Assembly: GCA_002367235.1 (NCBI GenBank)
Contig: DFBC01000114.1
Location: 4,194 to 12,636, forward strand
Direction: 5' to 3'
Source: Cellvibrionales bacterium UBA3090
GTDB lineage: Bacteria > Pseudomonadota > Gammaproteobacteria > Pseudomonadales > Porticoccaceae
Length of the DNA: 8,443 nt
Shown: piece by piece, positions 1 through 6,336 of the stretch
Numbering within the stretch: the stretch's first letter is position 1
Layout: every line of letters starts with the position of its first letter
The notes under the pieces: model-generated
The model's database searches: none
What the model saw: the letters and a program-made list of their open reading frames with translations, nothing else
What the model was told of the DNA's origin: nothing
Program-made: the position numbers and the translations under genes

Positions 1-852
1 AAGTAAGCCTTCACTTTCAAGCAATCCCTCTATTTTCTGATGCCCGTCTTCGGTTAACTCAACCTGCCGCGATTTCTCGTCGATAGTAAAATCACCTGAA
101 CCGCCTTCCTCTTGAAGCTTCAGTAAGGGAATGAGTTTATTCATCCGCTTATACAGTGCAGAGCTATCTTCCGCTGCTCCAGAAATAACCAGAGGTGTCC
201 GCGCCTCATCAATCAGAATGGAATCGACTTCATCAACAATGGCATAGGCAAGCCCCCTCTGCACCTTATCATCAAGGCGTAAAACCATATTATCGCGGAG
301 GTAATCAAACCCAAATTCATTGTTGGTGCCATAGGTAACATCGGCCTGATAAGCACGGTGCTTTTCTTCGGTGGGTTGACGAGACAAAATCACATCTGCC
401 CGCATCCCTAAGAACTCAAAGACTGGAGCCATCCACCGCGCATCACGATTAGCCAAGTATTCGTTTACCGTTACAATGTGAACACCTTTACTAGCGAGCG
501 CATTAAGGTATGCAGCTAATGTGGCAACCAGCGTTTTACCTTCACCGGTTCGCATTTCTGAAATCCGGCCCTCGTGCAGGGCTATGCCACCAATTAGCTG
601 TGTATCAAAATGACGCATGCCCAAGCTACGCTTAGCGGCCTCTCGAACAACAGCAAATGCTTCTGGCAGCAACTGATCCAACGTTTCGCCATCGCTATAA
701 CGCTGCTTAAACTGGTCAGTTTTGGCTTTTAAATCATCATCGGATAGAGCTAACAGCTCTTCTTCCAAACTGTTGATGCGCTTAACCATCTTTCGCATCC
801 GTTTAATTTCACGATCATTTTTACTGCCAAATACTTTTGTTAACAATTTCAT
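1..852 (-). CDS. secA: Preprotein translocase ATPase SecA, N-terminal part (3' end outside window)
   Basis: SecA is the cytoplasmic ATPase that drives unfolded preproteins through the SecYEG channel. From ATG at 852 the frame stays open for 284 codons to the window edge, about a third of a usual ~900-residue SecA. The start MKLLTKVFGSKNDR aligns with the enterobacterial N-terminus. The helicase-like nucleotide-binding domain shows Walker A MRTGEGKT (residues 100-107, K106), motif TVNEYLANRD (128-137), YGTNNEFGFDYLRDNM (174-189) and Walker B/DEAD-like VDEVDSILIDEAR (206-218). The start of the preprotein cross-linking domain follows, from about residue 220. The sequence just upstream has only a weak GGA, about 10 bases before ATG, as a ribosome-binding site. 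The gene lies 74 bases after the M23 gene, and no SecM-like arrest peptide precedes it. Identity is very secure; the C-terminal domains cannot be assessed. Confidence 0.98.
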   Translation of the reverse strand, partial: MKLLTKVFGSKNDREIKRMRKMVKRINSLEEELLALSDDDLKAKTDQFKQRYSDGETLDQLLPEAFAVVREAAKRSLGMRHFDTQLIGGIALHEGRISEMRTGEGKTLVATLAAYLNALASKGVHIVTVNEYLANRDARWMAPVFEFLGMRADVILSRQPTEEKHRAYQADVTYGTNNEFGFDYLRDNMVLRLDDKVQRGLAYAIVDEVDSILIDEARTPLVISGAAEDSSALYKRMNKLIPLLKLQEEGGSGDFTIDEKSRQVELTEDGHQKIEGLLESEGLL

Positions 853-926
853 GGGTTTTAATCCAAAATATAGCGGACAAGGGGCATACCCTTAGGAAAA
901 AAGAGAGCGAACGACTTTTAGGAGTG

Positions 927-1847
927 TTATCGAATAGTACGTCGAATATAGCTTGCAGGATCAACGGCACGGCCGTTCTTATAGACTTCAAAATGAACAT
1001 GTGGACCGGTAGAACGACCACTGCTGCCCATCAGGCCAACGACTTCCCCTTTCTTTACTGTGTCGCCGACATTAACTAAATTTTTCTTATTGTGAGCGTA
1101 ACGCGTGATATAGCCTTCGCCATGATCAAGTTCGACCATCTGACCATAGCCATTTCGCTCAGCAGACCAAGTCACCACGCCCGAGGCAACCGCAACAACA
1201 TCAGCCCCTTCCTTGCCGGCAAAGTCCACACCGTTATGCCAAGCCCGATGACCTTTAAACGGATCAGTACGGTAACCAAACTTAGACGACATCCAACCTT
1301 TTTTAATCGGTCGACCCGTAACGGCACTCTGCTGTTTCAGCTTGCGATCTAGCATTAGGGATTCGAGTATACCCAGCTGGCTTTCTCTGCTCTCCAGCTG
1401 ATGTTGCAACTGCGTATACAACAACTCTAAATCACTATGTTGGTAATCCACCGTCCATTCTTGCTCGGGACCACCCAATGCTGCCTGCTGACTAAAATCG
1501 AATTCTCCGTCATCCAGGCTAGCCATATCTGTTAGCCTTTCACCCAGAGCATCCAGCCTGACCAATCGAGCCTGCATGGCGGCCAGCTTGAGCGTTAGGG
1601 CCTCGACCTTGAGCCGGGCGGTCTCTCGCCCCGCATCTAATTGTGCTTGCTGCAGGGCCAACTCCTGCTTCATAGATTCTATTGTGTCCAGCAGGCCAAA
1701 CTTATCACCACCAAACTGCATGCCAATATAAACACCGCTGCAAACAGGCAATCCCAACAAACAGACAGACAACAGCACTTTCGCCCAATTATTGAGCGTT
1801 AGTGACCGGGACTTGCCCTCACGATTGCTGATAAAAATTATGTTCAC
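927..1847 (-). CDS. Membrane-anchored M23 (LytM-type) metallopeptidase with coiled coil
   Basis: This 306-residue protein is predicted to cleave peptidoglycan cross-bridges or stem peptides in the periplasm. A short cytoplasmic N-terminus (1-21) is followed by one hydrophobic segment (about 22-45) that looks like a signal anchor. Two charged, Leu/Gln-rich stretches (about 53-106 and 138-172) look like coiled coil. The M23 domain occupies about 180-300. Its zinc and catalytic residues are all visible: HNGVD gives H204 and D208, YAH gives H252, and HVHFE gives H283 and H285. It therefore looks catalytically competent, unlike the degenerate LytM activators EnvC and NlpD. The start is GTG at 1847: no nearby ATG fits, and MNIIFISNREGK resembles related starts, as far as I recall. 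No clear Shine-Dalgarno precedes it. The gene sits between lpxC (62 bases upstream) and secA, as its counterparts do in Pseudomonas-type genomes. Family assignment is firm; substrate and role are inferred. Confidence 0.93.
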   Translation of the reverse strand: MNIIFISNREGKSRSLTLNNWAKVLLSVCLLGLPVCSGVYIGMQFGGDKFGLLDTIESMKQELALQQAQLDAGRETARLKVEALTLKLAAMQARLVRLDALGERLTDMASLDDGEFDFSQQAALGGPEQEWTVDYQHSDLELLYTQLQHQLESRESQLGILESLMLDRKLKQQSAVTGRPIKKGWMSSKFGYRTDPFKGHRAWHNGVDFAGKEGADVVAVASGVVTWSAERNGYGQMVELDHGEGYITRYAHNKKNLVNVGDTVKKGEVVGLMGSSGRSTGPHVHFEVYKNGRAVDPASYIRRTIR

Positions 1848-1908
1848 GGTTTTATCGCTTTATTGATATCTCTATTCTGGCCCACATTTCAGTCTTAATG
1901 ACTGGTAC

Positions 1909-1914
1909 ATTATA
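1909..1914 (-). promoter_or_regulatory. Perfect -10 hexamer at the lpxC stop, possible promoter for M23-secA
   Basis: TATAAT on the minus strand overlaps the lpxC stop codon (GTA TAA T). It is a perfect sigma-70 -10 match placed about 60 bases before the M23 GTG start. No convincing -35 lies 16-18 bases upstream (ATATAT-like sequence only), and there is no TG extension. It is therefore weak evidence for an internal promoter. Confidence 0.2.
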
Positions 1915-2824
1915 CGGTTAGCAATGGTTTCATATATGAGATCGGAGCCTCATCTTCATCATTTTCAAACGTGACCACTTCCCAGGCATCTGTCTGAGAA
2001 ATTAATTCTCGAAGTGAGGCATTATTTAGCCCATGGCCAGACTTATGTCCCACAAACTCACCGATAAGACTATTACCCAAAAGGTACAAATCACCTATAG
2101 CATCGAGAATTTTATGTTTGACGAATTCATCTTCGTAACGAAGACCATCCTCATTTAAAACTTGGTATTCGTCAACTACGATAGCATTATCCATGCTGCC
2201 ACCACGAGCCAAGCCCTGTGAACGCAAATACTCAATTTCATGCATAAACCCAAAGGTTCGGGCACGACTGACCTCTTTTACAAATGAAGTGCTGCAAAAA
2301 TCTACTTCAGCCTTAAGAGTACGGTTATGAAATGCCGGGTGGTCAAAATCTATAGAGAAGCTAACTTTAAAACCATTAAAAGGCCTAAATGATGCCACCT
2401 TGTCGCCATCGGTAACGGTTACCGGGCGCTTGATACGGATAAATTGTTTTGGCTCTTCTTGCTCCCGAATACCGGCAGACTGCAAGAGAAAGACAAAGGG
2501 GCCAGCACTGCCATCCATAATCGGCACTTCGGGTGCCGTGACATCAATAATCGCATTATCGATACCAAGGCCGGCCATAGCGGACAACAAATGTTCCACT
2601 GTAGAAACACGAACATCACCATTCATTAAGGTCGTTGACAGGGTAGTTTCACCGACATTCTCTGCTTTGGCATATATTTCCACCACCGGATCCAAGTCAG
2701 TCCGACGGAAGATAATACCCGTATTAACCGGCGCAGGATGCAAGGTCAGATAAACCTTTTCACCCGTATGGAGGCCAACGCCTGTAGCACGAATCACATT
2801 ATTCAATGTGCGCTGTCTAATCAT
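1910..2824 (-). CDS. lpxC: UDP-3-O-acyl-N-acetylglucosamine deacetylase LpxC
   Basis: LpxC removes the acetyl group from UDP-3-O-acyl-GlcNAc, the first committed step of lipid A synthesis, in the cytoplasm. The 304-residue length matches the family (E. coli 305). Conserved parts visible are the start MIRQRTLNNVIRATGVGLHTG, STVEHLLSAMAGLGIDN (residues 74-90, with catalytic E77 and zinc ligand H78), KHKILDAIGDL (236-246, zinc ligands H237 and D241, plus D245) and GHKSGHGLNN (259-268, catalytic H264). The C-terminus ends PISYMKPLLTV and lacks the LAVLA-like tail that in E. coli directs FtsH degradation. ATG at 2824 is supported by the invariant N-terminus, but the upstream TGAAGA is a poor ribosome-binding site. 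The gene follows ftsZ after a 146-base gap that holds a terminator-like hairpin, so it is probably at least partly transcribed from its own promoter. Confidence 0.99.
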   Translation of the reverse strand: MIRQRTLNNVIRATGVGLHTGEKVYLTLHPAPVNTGIIFRRTDLDPVVEIYAKAENVGETTLSTTLMNGDVRVSTVEHLLSAMAGLGIDNAIIDVTAPEVPIMDGSAGPFVFLLQSAGIREQEEPKQFIRIKRPVTVTDGDKVASFRPFNGFKVSFSIDFDHPAFHNRTLKAEVDFCSTSFVKEVSRARTFGFMHEIEYLRSQGLARGGSMDNAIVVDEYQVLNEDGLRYEDEFVKHKILDAIGDLYLLGNSLIGEFVGHKSGHGLNNASLRELISQTDAWEVVTFENDEDEAPISYMKPLLTV

Positions 2825-2842
2825 TCTTCACTGACACCCAAA

Positions 2843-2854
2843 ACTTTGCAAAGT
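2843..2854. promoter_or_regulatory. 12-base perfect palindrome upstream of lpxC
   Basis: ACTTTGCAAAGT reads identically on both strands and lies 19-30 bases before the lpxC ATG, downstream of the candidate transcription start, so it would be in the leader. It could be a protein-binding site or a chance palindrome: about two of this length are expected in a window this size. No known operator was recognised. Confidence 0.2.
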
Positions 2855-2873
2855 CGTTCGACCTAAACTGTTC

Positions 2874-2910
2874 AAAAAGCAAGGGCGCAATACTAGCAGA
2901 ACTGCGCCCT
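2874..2910 (-). terminator. Rho-independent-like terminator after ftsZ
   Basis: On the minus strand AGGGCGCA (2910-2903) pairs perfectly over 8 bases with TGCGCCCT (2889-2882). The loop is 13 bases, and TGC then TTTTT (2878-2874) follow shortly after the stem. The T-run occurs only on the minus-strand side, so the element points in the direction of ftsZ transcription. It would separate the ftsZ transcript from lpxC. The rather long loop and interrupted T-run suggest partial rather than complete termination. No energy calculation was done. Confidence 0.65.
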
Positions 2911-2919
2911 CAGCTCCAA
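2890..2919 (-). promoter_or_regulatory. Candidate lpxC promoter with extended -10
   Basis: Minus-strand TTGGAG (2919-2914) and TAGTAT (2895-2890) are 18 bases apart, and TGC directly precedes the -10, which gives an extended -10 motif. Each hexamer matches the sigma-70 consensus only partly (3/6 and 4/6). The -10 lies in the loop of the hairpin after ftsZ, so a transcript would begin near 2883, past most of the stem, with a leader of about 59 bases before the lpxC ATG. This is a motif match only. Confidence 0.25.
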
Positions 2920-2970
2920 ATTAAGAACCACGGGTATACGAGGGGAAAACCAGTGGCTCCAAACCTGCCA

Positions 2971-4158
2971 TTAATCCGCCTGACGACGCAAAAAAGCCGG
3001 AATATCCAGATAATCCATATCGGGGTCAGTTGCGGCATCCAGCTTTCGAGCTACCGCTTCACTACCCGTAGGCCCCCTACGAATTACGGTAGGTTTCTCG
3101 AGCGCGTCATAATCAGTTTCACCACTGCTTTTGCGAATACTGGCTCTCGTTTCGGCAGCATAAGTATTGTCCACAACCTTTGTAGGCTGCTTGCGCTCTA
3201 CAGGCTGACCCAAACCCGTAGCCACAACGGTCACCCGCAATCTATCGCCCATTTCTGGATCAATTACCGTACCAACGACGACAGTAGCATTATCGGAGGC
3301 AAAGGCTTCTACGGTATCCCCCACATCGGAGAACTCGCCCAACGACAGTTCAGGTCCCGCGGTAATATTGACCAATATACCACGCGCGCCCTGAAGGTTT
3401 ATATCCTCCAAAAGTGGACTATGGATAGCAGTTTCTGCTGCCTCACGGGCACGATCTTCACCAACGGACTCGCCAGTTCCCATCATTGCCTGCCCCATCT
3501 CCGACATTACCGTGCGCACATCGGCGAAATCCACGTTAATCATTCCCGGGCGAATGATCAGGTCAGCAATTCCTTGTACAGCGCCTAACAATACGTCGTT
3601 AGCCGCCTTGAAGGCCTCCAGCAAACTGGTCGTTTTCCCCAACACCTGCAAGAGTTTTTCATTGGGAACCGTAATCAGGGAGTCCACCTTGTCCTTAAGA
3701 TCTTTCAACCCCTCCTCGGCAACAGCCATACGCTTGCGGCCCTCAAACACAAAGGGGCGTGTCACAACGGCCACAGTCAAAATGCCCAATTCCCTCGCGA
3801 CATCTGCAACAATTGGTGCCGCACCAGTACCCGTACCACCACCCATTCCTGCAGTGATAAATACCATATCGGCACCCTGCAAGACATCGGCAATGCGATC
3901 CCGATCCTCCATCGCAGCCTGCCGACCAACCTCGGGATTGGCGCCAGCACCCAAGCCTTTTGTTAGCCCGTTGCCCAACTGGAGAACAGTAGCATCCCCC
4001 ATATCCTTGAGCGCTTGAGCATCAGTATTGGCACAAATAAACTCCACACCATCTACTGAACTATCCATCATATGCCGCAACGCATTACCACCACCGCCAC
4101 CAACACCGATGACTTTGATTTCTGCGCTATCCGGTACGTTATCTATAATTTGAAACAT
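2971..4158 (-). CDS. ftsZ: Cell division GTPase FtsZ
   Basis: FtsZ is the tubulin-like GTPase that polymerises into the Z-ring and recruits the divisome. The 395-residue protein has the GTPase core (about 11-317): GVGGGGGNALRHM (18-30), the tubulin signature GGGTGTG (106-112), the VVTRPFVFEGRKRM segment (131-144) and the T7 synergy loop NVDFAD (208-213), whose D210 and D213 promote GTP hydrolysis across the subunit interface. A variable, charged linker (about 318-380) leads to the C-terminal peptide DYLDIPAFLRRQAD (382-395), almost identical to that of E. coli, which binds FtsA, ZipA and other regulators. ATG at 4158 is preceded by a strong GAGGGG (4172-4167) at 8 bases. The gene is 45 bases after ftsA, and a terminator-like hairpin follows it. 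Nothing essential is missing, so it is certainly a functional ftsZ. Confidence 0.99.
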   Translation of the reverse strand: MFQIIDNVPDSAEIKVIGVGGGGGNALRHMMDSSVDGVEFICANTDAQALKDMGDATVLQLGNGLTKGLGAGANPEVGRQAAMEDRDRIADVLQGADMVFITAGMGGGTGTGAAPIVADVARELGILTVAVVTRPFVFEGRKRMAVAEEGLKDLKDKVDSLITVPNEKLLQVLGKTTSLLEAFKAANDVLLGAVQGIADLIIRPGMINVDFADVRTVMSEMGQAMMGTGESVGEDRAREAAETAIHSPLLEDINLQGARGILVNITAGPELSLGEFSDVGDTVEAFASDNATVVVGTVIDPEMGDRLRVTVVATGLGQPVERKQPTKVVDNTYAAETRASIRKSSGETDYDALEKPTVIRRGPTGSEAVARKLDAATDPDMDYLDIPAFLRRQAD

Positions 4159-4166
4159 AACGATTA

Positions 4167-4172
4167 CCCCTC
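4167..4172 (-). promoter_or_regulatory. Strong Shine-Dalgarno of ftsZ
   Basis: GAGGGG lies 8 bases before the ftsZ ATG, in the 45-base ftsA-ftsZ gap. It fixes the start codon and fits the high FtsZ synthesis needed relative to FtsA and FtsQ. The rest of that gap is AT-rich and shows no clear promoter. Confidence 0.75.
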
Positions 4173-4203
4173 GTTTTGCCTGTCTTGGTTAAAAATTAAA
4201 AAT

Positions 4204-5445
4204 CTACAAACTACCCTGAAACCAGCCTTTCAGCTGACTCAAAAAACCACCGCCGCCGCTACTCTCTCTGCGTTTAGCAGGCCGAGCACCTTCGCGTTGT
4301 TGCTGCATGCCATATAACAGCAGCCCAACTCCGGTTGAATAAATGGGGTTATCAACGATATCCGTTAACCCTTTAATATTTTGTGGAGAGCCTAACCGTA
4401 CGGGCATATGGAAAATCTCTTCTGCCAGCTCAACGACACCCTCCATCTTTGCCGTGCCCCCTGTAAGGACCATGCCTGCGGCCACCAAATCCTCAAACCC
4501 ACTGCGGCGTAATTCAGCCTGAACCAAGGTAAACAGCTCGTCATAGCGAGGCTCTGTCACCTCGGCCAAAGATTGGCGCGACAAGTCCCTTGGCGGTCGA
4601 TCACCGACGCTGGGCACTTTAATGGTTTCCTCCGGCCCGGCCAGCTTTGCCAGAGCGCAGGCATATTTGATTTTCAGTTCCTCGGCATGGGCAGTGGGCG
4701 TGCGCAGTGCGTGCGCAATATCATTCGTCACCTGATCACCCGCTATGGGAATGACCCCGGTATGACGAATGGCACCATCAGTGAAAATGGCCATATCAGT
4801 CGTTCCTCCACCGATATCAACCAGGCACACGCCTAACTGTTTCTCATCTTCGGTAAGCACTGCATAACTGGAGGCCAGCTGCTCCAAAATAATGTCGTCG
4901 ACTTCCAGCCCACACCGGCGAATACATTTTTTGATATTTTGAGCCGCGTTGGCAGCACAGGTAACCAAATGCACTTTCGATTCCAGCCGAACCCCTGACA
5001 TCCCAAGGGGCTCACGAACACCCTCCTGGTTGTCGATAATGAATTCTTGTGGCAGCACATGGAGAATTTCCTGATCGGCAGGAATGGCCACAGCCCGAGC
5101 AGCATCAATAACCCGCTCAATATCCAGAGGGAGCACTTCGCGATCCCGAATTGCCACAATTCCATGAGAATTCAGGCTTCGAATATGACTACCGGCAATC
5201 CCCGCATACACAGAGTGGATATGGCAACCAGCCATCAATTCAGCCTCCTCTATGGCTCGCTGAATAGAGTGAACTGTGGACTCGATATTGACCACAACGC
5301 CCTTCTTCAAACCAGAAGACGGATGCAGCCCTGTGCCGACTATCTCCAGCGATCCGTCGGGACCCGCCTGCCCCACAATGGTCACTACCTTGGATGTGCC
5401 GATATCCAGCCCAACAATCAATTGCTCTTCGTTAGAGTTCGCCAT
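4204..5445 (-). CDS. ftsA: Cell division actin-like protein FtsA
   Basis: FtsA is the actin-family ATPase that tethers FtsZ filaments to the inner membrane and recruits later divisome proteins. In its 413 residues the phosphate-1 loop VGLDIGTSKVV is at 11-21. The SHS2/1C domain, which replaces an actin subdomain, lies at about 84-160. Phosphate-2 VDIGGGTTD is at 209-217, and the adenosine motif GMVLTGGTAKMEG is at 324-336. A gly/ser-rich linker (395-400) leads to the amphipathic helix FLSQLKGWFQGSL (401-413), the membrane-targeting sequence. The gene starts 9 bases after ftsQ. Its GAGG Shine-Dalgarno (5456-5453) overlaps the ftsQ TGA stop, so translational coupling is likely. ATG at 5445 is well supported by spacing and by homology. 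Length and domain order are normal for the family. Confidence 0.99.
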   Translation of the reverse strand: MANSNEEQLIVGLDIGTSKVVTIVGQAGPDGSLEIVGTGLHPSSGLKKGVVVNIESTVHSIQRAIEEAELMAGCHIHSVYAGIAGSHIRSLNSHGIVAIRDREVLPLDIERVIDAARAVAIPADQEILHVLPQEFIIDNQEGVREPLGMSGVRLESKVHLVTCAANAAQNIKKCIRRCGLEVDDIILEQLASSYAVLTEDEKQLGVCLVDIGGGTTDMAIFTDGAIRHTGVIPIAGDQVTNDIAHALRTPTAHAEELKIKYACALAKLAGPEETIKVPSVGDRPPRDLSRQSLAEVTEPRYDELFTLVQAELRRSGFEDLVAAGMVLTGGTAKMEGVVELAEEIFHMPVRLGSPQNIKGLTDIVDNPIYSTGVGLLLYGMQQQREGARPAKRRESSGGGGFLSQLKGWFQGSL

Positions 5446-5452
5446 TTTTCGA

Positions 5453-5456
5453 CCTC
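5453..5456 (-). promoter_or_regulatory. ftsA Shine-Dalgarno overlapping the ftsQ stop
   Basis: GAGG shares bases with the ftsQ TGA stop (5457-5455) and lies 7 bases before the ftsA ATG. Ribosomes finishing ftsQ would cover the ftsA initiation site, which suggests coupled translation. It also supports ATG 5445 as the start. Confidence 0.65.
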
Positions 5457-6285
5457 ATACCTGCCCCGATAAACCGGACGCCACCGCTAATGTCCGCGTA
5501 ATTTTCTTTTCTATCACTTTTGTTTTATCCAACCACTTCACAGCAACACCGTTGTCATAACGTATATCCACCTGAGCAATTCGCCCAACTTGCGACTTTA
5601 ATTCCAGCTCCCAAACCATCAGAAACCTGCGCATTTTTTCAATAACCTGATCGCGGCCTATAACAAGCTGAAGGCCGTTATCCAGGCCTAACCACCAAGC
5701 TCCTCGCTCATCACGCTTGAGTGCCGCAATCTTTAATCCGGATGGCTGCAGTAACTGAGCCACTTCTCGGTAAGCATTCATCAGCGACCGCTCACTGTTT
5801 ATTGCACCATCCAAAACAGGCAAGCTGGCGAGCCCGCTGTTATCTTCGATCTCGAGCATTTCTCCCCGATTATTAAGAAAGCCTCGATCACCCCAACGAG
5901 CAATGGGCACTTCCTCTACGACGGTGATAACCAAACCGCTCGGCCATTGCCGACCCACCGTTACCTGATCGATCCATGGATGCAATTCCAACTGTTCACG
6001 GATCTGAGCTAAGCTCAAACTGAGAAGCCCTCCACGAACTAGCGGCTCCACCAACAGCTGAACGTCGCCTTGATCAACGTGAGAGAACTGCCCCTTCACC
6101 GCTATCACCCCAATTGGCACATCAAGCTTGTGAAACAACCTTTCTCCGCCCCAGAGCAAAGCCAAGGCCACCGCCACCAGCACCAAAAAATACGTACCCC
6201 TGATCAGCCAGCGCAGGCGAACACGCCACGGGCGGCGTTCACCTTGCCGCTGCGCTCCACCACTCTGAATACTGCCTATCGCCAT
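5455..6285 (-). CDS. ftsQ: Cell division protein FtsQ
   Basis: FtsQ is a bitopic inner-membrane protein that with FtsB and FtsL links early divisome proteins to the FtsW-FtsI septal synthase. The 276-residue product has a basic cytoplasmic N-terminus (1-30), one transmembrane segment (about 31-47), a POTRA domain starting at IGVIAVKGQFSHV (58-70) and running to about 127 with LHPWIDQVTVGRQWPSGLVI (101-120), and the FtsQ beta domain ending in RYDNGVAVKW (242-251), a typical family signature. The last ~25 residues are basic and weakly conserved. ATG at 6285 has only a modest TAGAGA (6297-6292) as ribosome-binding site. The gene follows ddlB by 51 AT-rich bases and runs to within 9 bases of ftsA. 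FtsQ proteins diverge strongly in sequence, but topology, motifs and position together make the call secure. Confidence 0.97.
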   Translation of the reverse strand: MAIGSIQSGGAQRQGERRPWRVRLRWLIRGTYFLVLVAVALALLWGGERLFHKLDVPIGVIAVKGQFSHVDQGDVQLLVEPLVRGGLLSLSLAQIREQLELHPWIDQVTVGRQWPSGLVITVVEEVPIARWGDRGFLNNRGEMLEIEDNSGLASLPVLDGAINSERSLMNAYREVAQLLQPSGLKIAALKRDERGAWWLGLDNGLQLVIGRDQVIEKMRRFLMVWELELKSQVGRIAQVDIRYDNGVAVKWLDKTKVIEKKITRTLAVASGLSGQV

Positions 6286-6336
6286 TACTGATCTCTAAAC
6301 ATCTAACTATTTAATTTTTTATCAAACGCCCAACCG

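Noticed and set aside
853..926. Possible promoter (TATATT) or hairpin (AAGGG/CCCTT, 879-893) before secA
   Set aside because: The -10-like element has no -35 and would leave a leader of only about 10 bases. The 5-base stem is not followed by a T-run. Both are likely chance.
1890..1904. CAGTC/GACTG 5-base inverted repeat between lpxC and the M23 gene
   Set aside because: The stem is short and mostly weak, with no T-run in the right place, so a terminator or regulatory hairpin is not supported.
2953..3588. Plus-strand open frame of 211 codons antisense to ftsZ
   Set aside because: It lies almost entirely inside ftsZ on the opposite strand, and its translation has no recognisable domain or hydrophobic pattern. 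It is a by-product of ftsZ codon use.
3512..4018. Plus-strand open frame of 168 codons antisense to ftsZ
   Set aside because: The product is low-complexity, rich in Ser/Ala/Pro/Thr, and mirrors the Gly/Ala-rich FtsZ GTPase core. ftsZ itself is unambiguous here.
5047..5472. Plus-strand open frame of 141 codons across the ftsA start
   Set aside because: It is antisense to ftsA with no motif, and it would overlap the ftsA ribosome-binding site. No independent support.
6285..6302. Five-codon minus-strand frame (MFRDQ) ending in TAATG at the ftsQ start
   Set aside because: It is too short to judge and has no ribosome-binding site. A coupled leader peptide cannot be supported from this alone.
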